Shown: positions 44,068-53,313, counted from the stretch's first letter. The stretch: 64,000 bases of DNA from Photobacterium salinisoli (GCF_003614885.1 NZ_QZMS01000011.1:248001-312000), one strand, 5' to 3'. Notes: generated by a model from the letters alone, not told the origin. Program-made: numbers and translations.

Positions 44068-44649
44068 GTTCATTCCACATCCGGGCGCGGCAAAAGACAA
44101 TCCCGTTTTTTTCCAGCGACGAAGATCCATGTCCATGATGACAGCATCCCACCAGCGCCCTTTAAAGTAACGGTGGGCATGCAGCCGCTGGGCTTCGATC
44201 ATACCAAGGCGACGGCAAAGCGCGATCGCCGCTTTATTGGCTGCCAGTGTTTCAGCGTAAACCCGGTGAATGCCTAATTCTTCAAAACCAAAGTTGACGA
44301 GCCCTATCATAGCTTCTTCGGCAATGCCCTGCCCATGACAGGCACGCAGTAAACCACAACCAACCGATGCATCCCCTTTGTCATCTATGCGTAATCCCGC
44401 AGTACCGATCAATGGAGACACGAGGTCAGTACCTTGCGCCAGACGGATCGCTAACTGATATTTCGTCCGGGGAAGTTCTCTGGACTGTTCAACAAACAGC
44501 GTGACCAGATCACGCATGGTCTGCTCAGAACAATCTTGTTCACTGTAAAAACGCTGATACTTTTCATCTTGCGCCATCGCCAGATAGGCGTCTGTATCTG
44601 CCTGCAGGAAATCCGTTAAGGCTAGTCGCGGGGTAGGAAGTACAAACAT
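44059..44649 (-). CDS. GNAT-family acetyltransferase, RimJ/RimL-like
   Basis: 196 residues. The N-terminus FVLPTPRLALTDFLQADTDAYLA is typical for RimJ/L-type enzymes that acetylate protein N-termini or antibiotics; GIAEEAMIGLVNFGFEELGIHRVYAETLAANKAA lies in the acetyl-CoA fold, and GMIEAQRLHAHRYFKG-WWDAVIM closes the domain. The chosen ATG has AGGGA seven bases upstream and lies 19 bp after the preceding lipase gene, so they form an operon. Confidence 0.88.
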   Translation of the reverse strand: MFVLPTPRLALTDFLQADTDAYLAMAQDEKYQRFYSEQDCSEQTMRDLVTLFVEQSRELPRTKYQLAIRLAQGTDLVSPLIGTAGLRIDDKGDASVGCGLLRACHGQGIAEEAMIGLVNFGFEELGIHRVYAETLAANKAAIALCRRLGMIEAQRLHAHRYFKGRWWDAVIMDMDLRRWKKTGLSFAAPGCGMNLT

Positions 44650-44668
44650 GTGACGATCCCTGAATCTG

Positions 44669-45394
44669 CTAATCATGATTAATAAAGCGGCCCTGACGTA
44701 AAAATGTCATTGTCTGCGCAATCACCTCGTGATTGTTCATGATAAAGGTATGGCTGACCGGCAGGACAAGGTGCGATTTCATGCCCTCGACCTGAGTACT
44801 GGCCACTGACACTTTCCCGTCATGCGGCAAAGGCAGCAGCCAGGAGGTCAACACATTAATACTGTAATTGCCGGCAATGACGCCCAGCTCAAACTGAACC
44901 GGCCCGAGCGTATTGGGCACACTGGCCTTATCCGTGCCCAGCTGTTGTCCTGCCGGACCGTAAATCCACTCAAACAGAAAAAAATCACGCATCGCATCCA
45001 CGATCTCACTGCCTTTGTTGGGCGGCGCGAGCATCACGACCCTGCCAAGGCCTGCAATGTGATTTGCCGACAGATACTGCCGGACCAAGATGCCGCCCAT
45101 TGAGTGTGTAACAAAATGCACCGGTTCAATGTGCTGGCACTGAGACAAGGCTTGCGGAATAACGGACGTCGCAAGAGACTCAATACTTGCCGTTGTCGAC
45201 GGATAGTCCATATTCACCGTCCGATACCCTGCCTGCTCCAGTGCCGTTGCCATGCTATCCATGGCGTTTGCTGTTCTGGCAAGTCCATGTAACAGAATCA
45301 CACACCCCGGCGACTGAGACGGCGAAGCCTTCACAGCGACAGATGCCACACTCAAAACAGCCAGCAGGAAAACCTGCACACTTGCATTTCTCAT
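44669..45394 (-). CDS. Exported alpha/beta hydrolase (lipase/PGAP1-like)
   Basis: 241 residues with a signal peptide (cleavage after VKA, about residue 23). The oxyanion loop LLHGLARTANAMDSM, nucleophile elbow VTHSMGG and terminal VSHTFIMNNHEVI (His) fit a lipase of the YpfH/PGAP1-like exported type. The Asp is probably in PHDGKVSVAS. It is upstream of and coupled with a GNAT gene. Confidence 0.88.
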   Translation of the reverse strand: MRNASVQVFLLAVLSVASVAVKASPSQSPGCVILLHGLARTANAMDSMATALEQAGYRTVNMDYPSTTASIESLATSVIPQALSQCQHIEPVHFVTHSMGGILVRQYLSANHIAGLGRVVMLAPPNKGSEIVDAMRDFFLFEWIYGPAGQQLGTDKASVPNTLGPVQFELGVIAGNYSINVLTSWLLPLPHDGKVSVASTQVEGMKSHLVLPVSHTFIMNNHEVIAQTMTFLRQGRFINHD

Positions 45395-45564
45395 TCGCTA
45401 TCAATCCTGACGGGAAACCCGGCCAATCTGAACGACGCTTCATAACATCCTTTAAAAATCATCGATCTATTATGCATCAGGGTGAATCTTAATGGAATGT
45501 TCGTCAGGGAAAGTAGCGAAGAAATGACATAGAAGGGCTGAACACAAAGGTACTCACAACGAAA

Positions 45565-45588
45565 AAACCCGCAGCCTGGCTGCGGGTT
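45565..45588 (-). terminator. Terminator of the PhoX-like gene
   Basis: ACCCGCAGCC / GGCTGCGGGT stem; on the minus strand it is followed by TTTTT. Confidence 0.9.
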
Positions 45589-45614
45589 GATAAAGGGCTG
45601 AGAGGCCGCTGAAA

Positions 45615-47675
45615 TTAAACGCCAATCTCTCCGCCATCATTACGGCGAATCACCACAGTGGCGGCACGAGGGCGAACCGTCTGACCAGAGGGTGTCTGCT
45701 CTGCCGCATTGTCGGAGTACGGCCAGTTTTCCGGATGCTGAATGTTAATAAAGACAGACTTATAATCAGGGCTGATCGCAAAGCCCGTCACTTCACAGCC
45801 ATTAGGACCGACAAAGAAGCGCTTCAGCTGAGTTTGATTCGCGCCGTTCACCGCTTGCTGCTGCCCCTGATCGTCCACCATGGCTGAAGGCACAACCGCC
45901 AGCATCTGATCATTGGTATAGCTGGTGACATCCGCCGCGCCATTGTCTGTCTGTACCCACAAGATACCTCGTTCATCAAATGCAAGGCCATCCGGGCTGG
46001 CAAACATATTCAGCTCAGTCAGGCCAGAGAGGTTGGTGTCGGCATCTGCACTGGCGGGTGAACCAAACAGGAAAATATCCCAGCTGAACGAGGTTGCATC
46101 ACTGCCTTCATCCCAGCGGATAATATGACCAAAGTAGTTTTTCAGACGCGGGTTCGCGACATTGGCCTCTGTGCGACTCGAATTGTTGGTCAGAGTCAGA
46201 TAGACAGTGCCTGTAAACGGATCCACTGTGGTCCATTCGGGTCTGTCCATCGGCGTCGCGCCCACGAGATCAGCCGCGCCAGCGGTATTGAGCAAAATAG
46301 CAGCCAATGAATCAAAGGTATCGCCCAGCACACCACCACCTGTGGTTGGGCTGTTCATGGTCAGTGGTAACCAGGTTCCGGCACCGTCTTCTGAAAACTT
46401 TGCCACGTACAAGGTACCGTGATCCATGTACTTATCACCCACAGCACGGCGGCTTGCCGGATTAGCATCTGCCGGGTCCCAAACCGCGTCAGACACGAAT
46501 TTATAGATGTATTCGAATTTAGAATCATGACCCGAATAGAAAACAATTGGCTTGCCTGCTTCCAGCTTGCCGAACGCACAGCCTTCATGACGAAAACGCC
46601 CCAGAGCAGTACGTTTGACCGCACGCGCATTGGCGTTGTACGGATCAATTTCAACGATATAGCCAAAGCCATTGGCTTCGTTGCGATAATCGGCTGCGGC
46701 ACTTGCGGCGGTTGGTGTCACATCAAACCGGGTAAATTCATCCAGCCGTTCCTCTGCATCACCGGCCAGATCATCCCAGCCGTATCGCGTGCCCGAGCCT
46801 GAGACACCAATACGGTTCTGCTCTTCGGTCTTGGTGCCTTTATTCACAAAATAACCCGGCCAGTTTTCTTCACACGTCAGATACGTACCCCAGGGTGTAT
46901 AGCCGTTACCACAGTTGTTCAGTGTGCCGCGGGTCTGGCTGCCATCGGGAGAGAAACGGGTTTCAAGATAAGAGGTGTATGCCAGCGGGCCGGCCATATC
47001 CATCACAGTGGCTGCCGTAAAACGGCGGTTAAGTGGGTCGTTATCAACAATCGCCCACTGATTACCGGTGAGTTTTACACGCACCACGCTGACGCCGTGG
47101 GCGTTGATCTCTTTGCGGATTTCCTCGGCACTGGTGCGCAGATTGGTGCCAGCATCTGTCGTCGGGCCATTGGGATGTAACGCATCGGGCTCGATATACT
47201 CATGATTAATGCACAGTAAGCCATCATCTGCGGCGTCGTTAAGCGGGAAAAAGTGCATGCCGTCATGGTTCATTCCCATTGCGTTTGCCTGATCGTCCGC
47301 CGAATTATTGCCCGTGTTATCCCAGGCACTGGCTTTATCATTCAGTGGTGTGCCCCAAGGCACGAGTACCTGAGCGGAATAACCCGCCGGTACAGCAACG
47401 GCATCCAGTAAGGAGCCGGGAATAGACTCAAAGTTCAGCACGGCTGTACTACGGTCAGCCACTTCAGGATTTGTGCCTGAACCGCCATTGGCTTTACCAG
47501 AATTACTGTCGCTGCCACAACCAGCCAGACCAAAGGTACTCAATGCGGTCAGCGCGCCCAGGCCGAGGGTGCTTTTCAGTGCGGTACGGCGGGAAAGGTG
47601 CTTATCCAGCACCTGTTGAAACGTTTCATTGCCACTCTTGTTGTAACATGTTGGATCAAATGTTGCCTTGCTCAT
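45615..47675 (-). CDS. PhoX-family phosphatase, Tat-exported lipoprotein
   Basis: 686 residues. The N-terminus has a twin-arginine signal, SRRTALK at 28-34, a hydrophobic stretch and a lipobox LAGC with Cys53, so the protein is exported folded and then lipidated. The rest shows PhoX/DUF839 blocks: GMNHDGMHFFPLN, LLCINHEYIEPDALHPNG, NNCGNGYTPWGTYLTCEENW, GRFRHEGCAFG and the C-terminal PNGCEVTGFAISPDYKS-FINIQHP. PhoX enzymes are Ca2+/Fe-dependent phosphomonoesterases. I see no convincing Pho box upstream. GGGGAAG precedes the ATG. Confidence 0.9.
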   Translation of the reverse strand: MSKATFDPTCYNKSGNETFQQVLDKHLSRRTALKSTLGLGALTALSTFGLAGCGSDSNSGKANGGSGTNPEVADRSTAVLNFESIPGSLLDAVAVPAGYSAQVLVPWGTPLNDKASAWDNTGNNSADDQANAMGMNHDGMHFFPLNDAADDGLLCINHEYIEPDALHPNGPTTDAGTNLRTSAEEIRKEINAHGVSVVRVKLTGNQWAIVDNDPLNRRFTAATVMDMAGPLAYTSYLETRFSPDGSQTRGTLNNCGNGYTPWGTYLTCEENWPGYFVNKGTKTEEQNRIGVSGSGTRYGWDDLAGDAEERLDEFTRFDVTPTAASAAADYRNEANGFGYIVEIDPYNANARAVKRTALGRFRHEGCAFGKLEAGKPIVFYSGHDSKFEYIYKFVSDAVWDPADANPASRRAVGDKYMDHGTLYVAKFSEDGAGTWLPLTMNSPTTGGGVLGDTFDSLAAILLNTAGAADLVGATPMDRPEWTTVDPFTGTVYLTLTNNSSRTEANVANPRLKNYFGHIIRWDEGSDATSFSWDIFLFGSPASADADTNLSGLTELNMFASPDGLAFDERGILWVQTDNGAADVTSYTNDQMLAVVPSAMVDDQGQQQAVNGANQTQLKRFFVGPNGCEVTGFAISPDYKSVFINIQHPENWPYSDNAAEQTPSGQTVRPRAATVVIRRNDGGEIGV

Positions 47676-47844
47676 CAGACTTCCCCAGTTAAGTGCATTA
47701 TCAGTTTTTATGTGCGAACGGGCACACATACTGAGCGCAGAGTGTTACAACTGGGCGTAATCTTAATGACGCTTAGATTTCATTATCTTTAAAAACATGA
47801 TCTTACAATGAGCAAATTCAAGCAGGCAGACAGGCTGCTTGTGC

Positions 47845-48243
47845 TCAGTCGCTCGACTCAGTGGGTATGATTCCCGACGCCTGAAACACGTTTTTTGCCA
47901 CTGTCATCCCGTTGATCGCTGCCGGAAAACCGGCGTAAACGGCCATCTGCAGTATTACTTCAACAATCTGCTGCGACTGGCAGCCTATATGAAGTGCGCC
48001 TTTGATATGGCTGGCCAGTTGCGGCTGACAGTTACCCATTGCGGTTAACGCCGAAATGGTCGCCAGTTCGCGGGTCTGGAAATCCAGTCCCTCTCTGGAA
48101 AGCACCTCTCCAAACGGAAAGCTGATGATAAAATCGGCCAGCTCAGGACAAATTACCTGAAAGGTTTCTTTCAGGTGCTGCTCTGCATTTGGGTCCAGTT
48201 CATTGAGCCTGGCCAAGCCAGCCTGATAACGTTTTGAATCCAT
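47845..48243 (-). CDS. Carboxymuconolactone decarboxylase-family protein
   Basis: 132 residues, the full CMD domain: FPFGEVLSREGLDFQTRELATIS, CQPQLASHIKGALHIGCQ and EVILQMAVYAGFPAAINGM. The AhpD CxxC pair is absent, so it is not a typical AhpD-like reductase; the activity is unknown. The second of two ATGs has the better spacing from AGG. Confidence 0.85.
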   Translation of the reverse strand: MDSKRYQAGLARLNELDPNAEQHLKETFQVICPELADFIISFPFGEVLSREGLDFQTRELATISALTAMGNCQPQLASHIKGALHIGCQSQQIVEVILQMAVYAGFPAAINGMTVAKNVFQASGIIPTESSD

Positions 48244-48272
48244 CATTACCTGCTTTTATAAAAAATAGCGCC

Positions 48273-48300
48273 AAAAAAACCGCCAGCAGGCGGTTTTTAC
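48273..48300. terminator. Bidirectional terminator
   Basis: AAAAAACCGCC / GGCGGTTTTT around a short loop AGCA, between the CMD gene and a DUF2750 gene. Confidence 0.85.
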
Positions 48301-48317
48301 TGTTTCTTCGAAAGCTA

Positions 48318-48671
48318 TTACAGATACTGTTTAGCCACTTCCTGAGGCTCCATTTCAGCACCTTCCAGCTCCTGGTTCCAGTTCAGGCCAACCAGTACAC
48401 CTTCTTCAGAAAGCGTGATCATCCAGTCCTGTACAAACACATCTAATGGCAGCTGAGATGGCTGAAACTCAGCCCATTCTTCCACACAATGAAATTTGGC
48501 ATCCGCTTCAGTGGACCAGAACGGCATGACTTCCGACTCTTCAAACTCGCTTGAGTCAACAGACAGCCAATCCCCTTCTTCATTACACAGGCCGTACACC
48601 ACATGCGTCTCTTTAGACTCAGTGAAGAACAAGTCAGCATTCGCCTGTACGTCTGCAGTTAATTTCGTCAT
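48318..48671 (-). CDS. DUF2750-family protein (copy 1)
   Basis: 117 residues. The family pattern is seen: VYGLCNEEGDWLSVDSSE, VMPFWSTEADAKFHC, LDVFVQDWMITLSEEGVLVGLNW. It is acidic, with no signal. The function is not known to me. A second copy lies at 61.1 kb with the same VFxxx... plan. GAGAG precedes the ATG; a longer frame of 35 codons is rejected. Confidence 0.85.
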   Translation of the reverse strand: MTKLTADVQANADLFFTESKETHVVYGLCNEEGDWLSVDSSEFEESEVMPFWSTEADAKFHCVEEWAEFQPSQLPLDVFVQDWMITLSEEGVLVGLNWNQELEGAEMEPQEVAKQYL

Positions 48672-48942
48672 GATGATTTCTCTCTTGATTGGGGGCTCGC
48701 TGGTTCGCGGGCTTGTTGGCGCAAATAGTAGCAAAGTTTGTGCGCAATGTAAGATCAAATTCTTGATACGGCGCATCGACTTTTATCTCTGCCCGCCTCA
48801 CGGGGGACATTGGTGACGGGTCTGAGAATCTGCAAGAAAAAGATGAGCAAAGATTATCGCTGTGTCTAACAATTGAACGCTGGCTTCAGTACGCGCAGCT
48901 TATACTTGAAATGACCACGAAGTGAGCATTATCGAGGTATAC

Positions 48943-49539
48943 ATGGCCACCATAGACTGGCAAACCTATCTTTTTCCATCCGCTCTGCAAGCGCCCCGTA
49001 CGCACTTGGTAGAAGCACATCAATTACTGGGTGAACGACTCAGAGGGAAAGTGGCGGTTGACTGCGGGTGCGGCCATGGCAGAGATACCTTCTATCTGTT
49101 AGAGCAGCGGTATCGTGTGTATGCCTTTGACAATAGTCTGGACAGCCTGAAGCAGCTATCCACCCACCCTCTTGCTGCCTCTAACCCGCTGCTCGATCTG
49201 CAGCACTGTTCTTTCAGCGAGTACCACTTTCCCAAAGCCCACCTGGTGAATGCCAGTGCGTCTTTGTTCTTCTGTCCGCGCGCAGATTTTTACGCTGTGT
49301 GGCAGAAAATCGTGCAGTGCCTCAATCCGGGGGGAATATTCTGCGGCCACTTCCTGGGCATGAACGGCGATGATTCCGACTTTTCAGATAAGATAATGAC
49401 GCACAGCAAGCCAGAACTGGAAAGACTGTTCAGTCAGTTCTATGTCGTGTCCTGGCAGCAACGCCATGAAGTTTCTTCGCGGCTGACGGGTGAAAAACGC
49501 CAATGGCACATTCATACTTTCATTGCGATGAAAAAGTAG
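48943..49539 (+). CDS. SAM-dependent methyltransferase (TehB-like)
   Basis: 198 residues, with motif I VAVDCGCGHGRDTFYLLEQRYRV and LNPGGIFCGHFLGMNGDD later. Close to the TehB/thiopurine methyltransferase size class. Substrate unknown. GAGG lies six bases upstream of the chosen ATG; a GTG seven codons earlier is possible. The next gene starts within 16 bp, so they are cotranscribed. Confidence 0.87.
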   Translation: MATIDWQTYLFPSALQAPRTHLVEAHQLLGERLRGKVAVDCGCGHGRDTFYLLEQRYRVYAFDNSLDSLKQLSTHPLAASNPLLDLQHCSFSEYHFPKAHLVNASASLFFCPRADFYAVWQKIVQCLNPGGIFCGHFLGMNGDDSDFSDKIMTHSKPELERLFSQFYVVSWQQRHEVSSRLTGEKRQWHIHTFIAMKK

Positions 49540-49554
49540 CAGCCATTGACTGCC

Positions 49555-50343
49555 ATGCCTGGTTCGGAACAACTAAAAGCGGGACTGTTGATTGGGTCGG
49601 CACTGTTGATCATTGGTGTCACCCTTTACTGGGCACCGATAACCCAGCCAGCCAATTTTTACGATTATGCCGATAACCACCCGCGATTCGGCATCAACAA
49701 CTTCACCAACGTCATTTCCAACCTGCCGTTTGCCCTGGTCGGGTTCCTGGGTATCAGACTTCTCAGCCAGATCCCGTCGCGGCAGGCCGATCGTGTTATC
49801 GAACCTGAAATATCCAGCGCGTATTTTCTTTTTTTTCAGGCCTTGTTAGCCACCAGCCTTGGCTCAGCGTTTTACCATCTTTCGCCCGATCCCTTCGGAT
49901 TAATGTTAGATCGCATCCCGATCAGCCTGGCTTTTGTTAATCTGTATTGCATTGTTTTGAGCGAGTATATTTCGCCGAGATTAGGACAGCGATTGCTGTT
50001 GCCATTGAATGTTTACGGGTTACTTGCCGTTGTGTACTGGTATCTGATGACGACCTATCAGACAGGCGCAGCGGATTTAAGTGCCTATGTGCTGATTCAG
50101 TTACTGCCCATAGTGCATTTGCCACTGATTCTGATGTTGTATGACGAGAGACGCCCAGGTGGCAGATATTATCTGGCCGCGCTGGCGACGTACGGATTTG
50201 CCAAATTGGCCGAACTGCAGGATACACACATCTATCTGCTGACTGGAGAGTGGATCAGCGGCCACAGCATCAAGCATCTGTTGGCCGCTCTGGCGGGTTG
50301 GTGGATTTATCGCTTACTGCAACTGCGTACAGCAAAAAGATAA
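49555..50343 (+). CDS. Ceramidase-like (CREST superfamily) membrane protein
   Basis: 262 residues, seven membrane helices. The signature is NNFTNVISNLPFALVG (Ser-Asn), SAFYHLSPD with LMLDRIPIS (H, D) and a final SGHSIKHLLAAL (H-x3-H), the metal site of the alkaline ceramidase/PAQR/TMEM8 superfamily. In bacteria such proteins are usually uncharacterised hydrolases. The start is uncertain: ribosome-binding site weak, TTG three codons upstream possible. Confidence 0.85.
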   Translation: MPGSEQLKAGLLIGSALLIIGVTLYWAPITQPANFYDYADNHPRFGINNFTNVISNLPFALVGFLGIRLLSQIPSRQADRVIEPEISSAYFLFFQALLATSLGSAFYHLSPDPFGLMLDRIPISLAFVNLYCIVLSEYISPRLGQRLLLPLNVYGLLAVVYWYLMTTYQTGAADLSAYVLIQLLPIVHLPLILMLYDERRPGGRYYLAALATYGFAKLAELQDTHIYLLTGEWISGHSIKHLLAALAGWWIYRLLQLRTAKR

Positions 50344-50344
50344 A

Positions 50345-50608
50345 TTATTTTTCACCAATACCACGATGCTGTTTCGGCGCCAGTGTTATTTTGCCGAACC
50401 CCAGCTTACGAAAGTGGCTGTCACGAAAATCTCTTACGGCTTTTTCGCCGCTGGACACAGCTTCTACCTGCTGCTCCATTTTCAGATATCCTGTTAAATC
50501 AATTCCTTCTGCTGCGGCAACCGCCTCATGAATGGAGCGAAACTGGCTGTAGGAAAAACTGATGTGCTTTTCCTGATCTTTATAAGTGTAAATAATGGTT
50601 CGTGACAT
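50345..50608 (-). CDS. DUF2960-family protein
   Basis: 87 residues. I recognise the family from Vibrio and Shewanella: MSRTIIYTYKDQEKHISFSY, IHEAVAAAEGIDLTGYL, AVRDFRDSHFRKLGFGKI. Function unknown. Convergent with the ceramidase-like gene, with one base between. Its upstream region contains a cluster of DnaA boxes. Confidence 0.82.
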   Translation of the reverse strand: MSRTIIYTYKDQEKHISFSYSQFRSIHEAVAAAEGIDLTGYLKMEQQVEAVSSGEKAVRDFRDSHFRKLGFGKITLAPKQHRGIGEK

Positions 50609-50704
50609 AGCAGGACTCGAGTCGTTCTTGATTTGAATCGGGTGGCGAAGTGTATCGAAATTTCCTCGCCAAGCCCAGCACTGGTCGGTGTTTTAACCAG
50701 GCAT

Positions 50705-50769
50705 TTATCCACTTCTTTATTATTCATGCACTGTGTTTTCCCACAGTTATACACAGAAACAGTGGATAA
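50705..50769. promoter_or_regulatory. Cluster of three DnaA boxes
   Basis: TTATCCACT (50705-50713, +), the perfect consensus TTATACACA (50747-50755, +) and AGTGGATAA (50761-50769, a TTATCCACT on the minus strand) lie within 65 bp, in the gap between nrdG and the DUF2960 gene. Boxes 2 and 3 face each other with five bases between. Confidence 0.6.
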
Positions 50770-50815
50770 CTTTAGCCATTATCAATAAAAACCATGAAAA
50801 TTGAATGGGTTAATA

Positions 50816-51325
50816 TCAACTCTGTTGATAATTGCTCATCTCAACCCATGCACCTGACAGTCCGGCTTTGCGCAATACCCGCTGGTTACTGCTGCCCCGC
50901 CAGATAAGTGAGGCATGCTGTAAAGGCTGAATAAACGGGCCATCAATCATCACATCAATATAAGATGTCACCCGCTTTTGCTCTGCGGTCAGGTTCTCCA
51001 TCAGATACCCGGTCCACAGCCAGATATCTTTATCCGGACACTCCTGTTTAACCCGCTTAACCAACTGACTGATGCTGCCCAGATTGGCCGGATGAAGTGG
51101 ATCGCCACCGGACAGTGACAATCCACGGCGCAAAATTCGCGTGTCCTGCAAATCAGCAATAATGGTGTCTTCCATTTGCTGATCAAAAGGCCTGCCGCTG
51201 TTAACCGGCCAGGTCGATTGGTTGTAACACCCCCGGCACTGATGCGCACAGCCTGAGACAAACAGGGTACAGCGTGTACCCGGCCCGTTGACCACATCGC
51301 AGTTATAGTATTGATGAAAGTTCAC
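50816..51325 (-). CDS. nrdG: Anaerobic ribonucleotide reductase activating protein
   Basis: 169 residues. Radical SAM enzyme that makes the glycyl radical on NrdD. The cluster-binding motif CAHQCRGC (Cys26, 30, 33) and GLSLSGGDPLHPAN are intact, and GTRCTLFVSG and SLIWRGSSNQRV match the E. coli protein. Starts at GTG, chosen to fit GGGAG and the family start (MNFHQYY). It is 15 bp downstream of nrdD. Confidence 0.95.
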   Translation of the reverse strand: MNFHQYYNCDVVNGPGTRCTLFVSGCAHQCRGCYNQSTWPVNSGRPFDQQMEDTIIADLQDTRILRRGLSLSGGDPLHPANLGSISQLVKRVKQECPDKDIWLWTGYLMENLTAEQKRVTSYIDVMIDGPFIQPLQHASLIWRGSSNQRVLRKAGLSGAWVEMSNYQQS

Positions 51326-51340
51326 TCTCACTCCCGACCG

Positions 51341-53209
51341 TTACATATGTTTGACACGACGACGGACCTCTTCCTGCTTGCCGGTATTGAAAGGCCGTGC
51401 ATCCGGGCTGCCAAGATAGCCGCAGACCCGCCGAGTAACAGACACTCTGGCCGGTTCGCCGTTGCCGCATGCAGGACAGGTAAACCCCTTGCTGGTACAG
51501 CGAAATTCCCCTGAGAAGCCACAGTCATAGCATTCATCGATAGGGGTATTTGTCCCGTAATAAGGGACCCGGGAATAGCTGTAATCCCACACATTCTCAA
51601 GTGCTTCCAAATTATGCTGCAGATTCGGGTATTCACCGTAGCAGATGAATCCCCCGCTTGATATCGCAGGGTAAGCCATTTCAAAGTCGATTTTGTCGTA
51701 AGGATTTACTTTCTTTTCGACATCCAGATGAAAACTGTTGGTGTAGTAACCTTTATCTGTTACTCCTTTCACTTCACCGAACTGTTTTCTGTCCAGCGCG
51801 CAAAAACGGCTGCACAGGTTTTCACTGGGCGTGGCATACAGACTGAATCCGTAACCGGTTTCCTGCTTCCAGCTGTCCACGGCTTGTCGCAGAAATCGAA
51901 CGATGGCCAACGCTTTTTCCTGCCGGTTCTGGCAGTCAAAAATATGCACATCACTGCCATACAGTGCATTGATGGTTTCATGTAAGCCAATATAACCCAG
52001 GGAAACAGATGCCCGGCCGTGCCTGAATAAGTCGCTGACATCATCTTCAGGATCAAGCCGCACGCCGCAGGCTCCTTCCATATACAGGATAGGTGCTACT
52101 TTGGCTTTCACGCCGTTTAACGATGCTATCCGACATGACAGTGCTTCTCTGGCGAGCTGTAAACGTGCTGTCAATAACTGATAAAAAACATCTTCCTGAC
52201 CACAGGCTTCCAGCGCAATACGCGGCAAATTCAGGCTGACGACTCCCAGATTACACCGCCCTTCATGCACGACCTTGCCATTGGTTTCAAAACGATCCAG
52301 AAAGCTGCGGCAACCCATGGGCGTTTTGAACGAGCCTGTCACCGCTTCTACCTGTTCGACATTCAAAATATCGGGGTACATGCGCTTTGAGGCACACTCC
52401 AGCGCAAGCTGCTTCATATCATAATTACCGTCTTCCGGTTTATGGTTGATGCCGTCTTTAATGGCAAACACCAGTTTGGGGAACACAGCCGTTTTTCTGT
52501 TTTTTCCCAGACCGGCAATACGGTTTTTGAGTATGGATGCCTGGATCAGACGCGATTCCCAGGACGTTCCAAGACCAAAGCCAAAGGTGACAAAAGGCGT
52601 TTGCCCATTGGCGGTATGCAGCGTATTCACTTCATATTCCAGTGACTGAAAGGCATCAAAGCATTCTTTTTCTGTCCTCTGCCGGGCGTAAGCTCTGGCA
52701 TCGGGGATCTCCCATTCCCGGGCAATATCCAGGTGTTTTTGATAACTGCTGGTGACGTAGGGCGCCAGTACTTCATCAATACGGTTCACCGTTGTACCAC
52801 CATAAATATGGCTGGCAACCTGCGCGATAATCTGGGCTGTCACTGCCGTCGCCGTTGAAATTGACCGGGGAGTGGCAATATCAGCATTCCCCATCTTGAA
52901 GCCCTGGGTCAGCATAGTCTCCAGATCGATCAGCATGCAGTTAAACATGGGAAAGAATGGCGCATAATCCAGATCATGAAAGTGCAGATCGCCACTGTCG
53001 TGCGCATCGGCAATATCCTGAGGCAACAAAAATTGACGGGCATAATGCTTTGCCACTATTCCCGCCAATAAATCCCGCTGAGTAGGAATGACTCTGCTGT
53101 CTTTGTTTGCGTTTTCATTGAGCAATTCAGCATGGGTTTGTCCCATCAGTCCACGAATATCGTGCAACATCGCTTCCAGCCTGTTGTCGCTGTCCTTGTT
53201 AACTGTCAC
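51341..53209 (-). CDS. nrdD: Anaerobic (class III) ribonucleotide reductase, without the N-terminal ATP-cone
   Basis: 622 residues against about 712 in E. coli. The catalytic barrel is complete: LLNENANKDSRVIPTQRDLL near the start, FPMFNCMLIDLETMLTQGFK, GQTPFVTFGFGLGTSW, the zinc site (CYDC...CPAC) and the glycyl radical motif RVCGYLG with Gly597. The whole ATP-cone (about 90 residues that bind ATP/dATP for on-off control) is absent: the frame starts close to the residue aligned with E. coli residue 88-90. Nothing upstream in any frame encodes the cone. The start (GTG with GGGG upstream) is approximate, as several GTGs are in frame. Confidence 0.93.
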   Translation of the reverse strand: MTVNKDSDNRLEAMLHDIRGLMGQTHAELLNENANKDSRVIPTQRDLLAGIVAKHYARQFLLPQDIADAHDSGDLHFHDLDYAPFFPMFNCMLIDLETMLTQGFKMGNADIATPRSISTATAVTAQIIAQVASHIYGGTTVNRIDEVLAPYVTSSYQKHLDIAREWEIPDARAYARQRTEKECFDAFQSLEYEVNTLHTANGQTPFVTFGFGLGTSWESRLIQASILKNRIAGLGKNRKTAVFPKLVFAIKDGINHKPEDGNYDMKQLALECASKRMYPDILNVEQVEAVTGSFKTPMGCRSFLDRFETNGKVVHEGRCNLGVVSLNLPRIALEACGQEDVFYQLLTARLQLAREALSCRIASLNGVKAKVAPILYMEGACGVRLDPEDDVSDLFRHGRASVSLGYIGLHETINALYGSDVHIFDCQNRQEKALAIVRFLRQAVDSWKQETGYGFSLYATPSENLCSRFCALDRKQFGEVKGVTDKGYYTNSFHLDVEKKVNPYDKIDFEMAYPAISSGGFICYGEYPNLQHNLEALENVWDYSYSRVPYYGTNTPIDECYDCGFSGEFRCTSKGFTCPACGNGEPARVSVTRRVCGYLGSPDARPFNTGKQEEVRRRVKHM

Positions 53210-53299
53210 CACACACCCCACAAACACAAAATAAGCACATTGTTATTATCACAAGACACAATATGTTGTGCATTAAGCGACAGATGCCGCAGCTTTGCT

Positions 53300-53313
53300 T
53301 TGATCTGAATCAG
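53300..53313. promoter_or_regulatory. FNR-like site upstream of nrdD
   Basis: TTGATCTGAATCAG matches TTGAT-N4-ATCAA at all but the last base. It is centred about 97 bp upstream of the nrdD start; a promoter with the site at -41.5 would start transcription near 53265. FNR activation of nrdDG under anaerobiosis is established in enterics. The nuclease gene starts 62 bp away on the other side. Confidence 0.6.

Noticed and set aside
47676..47840. Pho box upstream of the PhoX-like gene
   Set aside because: No two direct repeats near CTGTCAT at the right spacing could be found.
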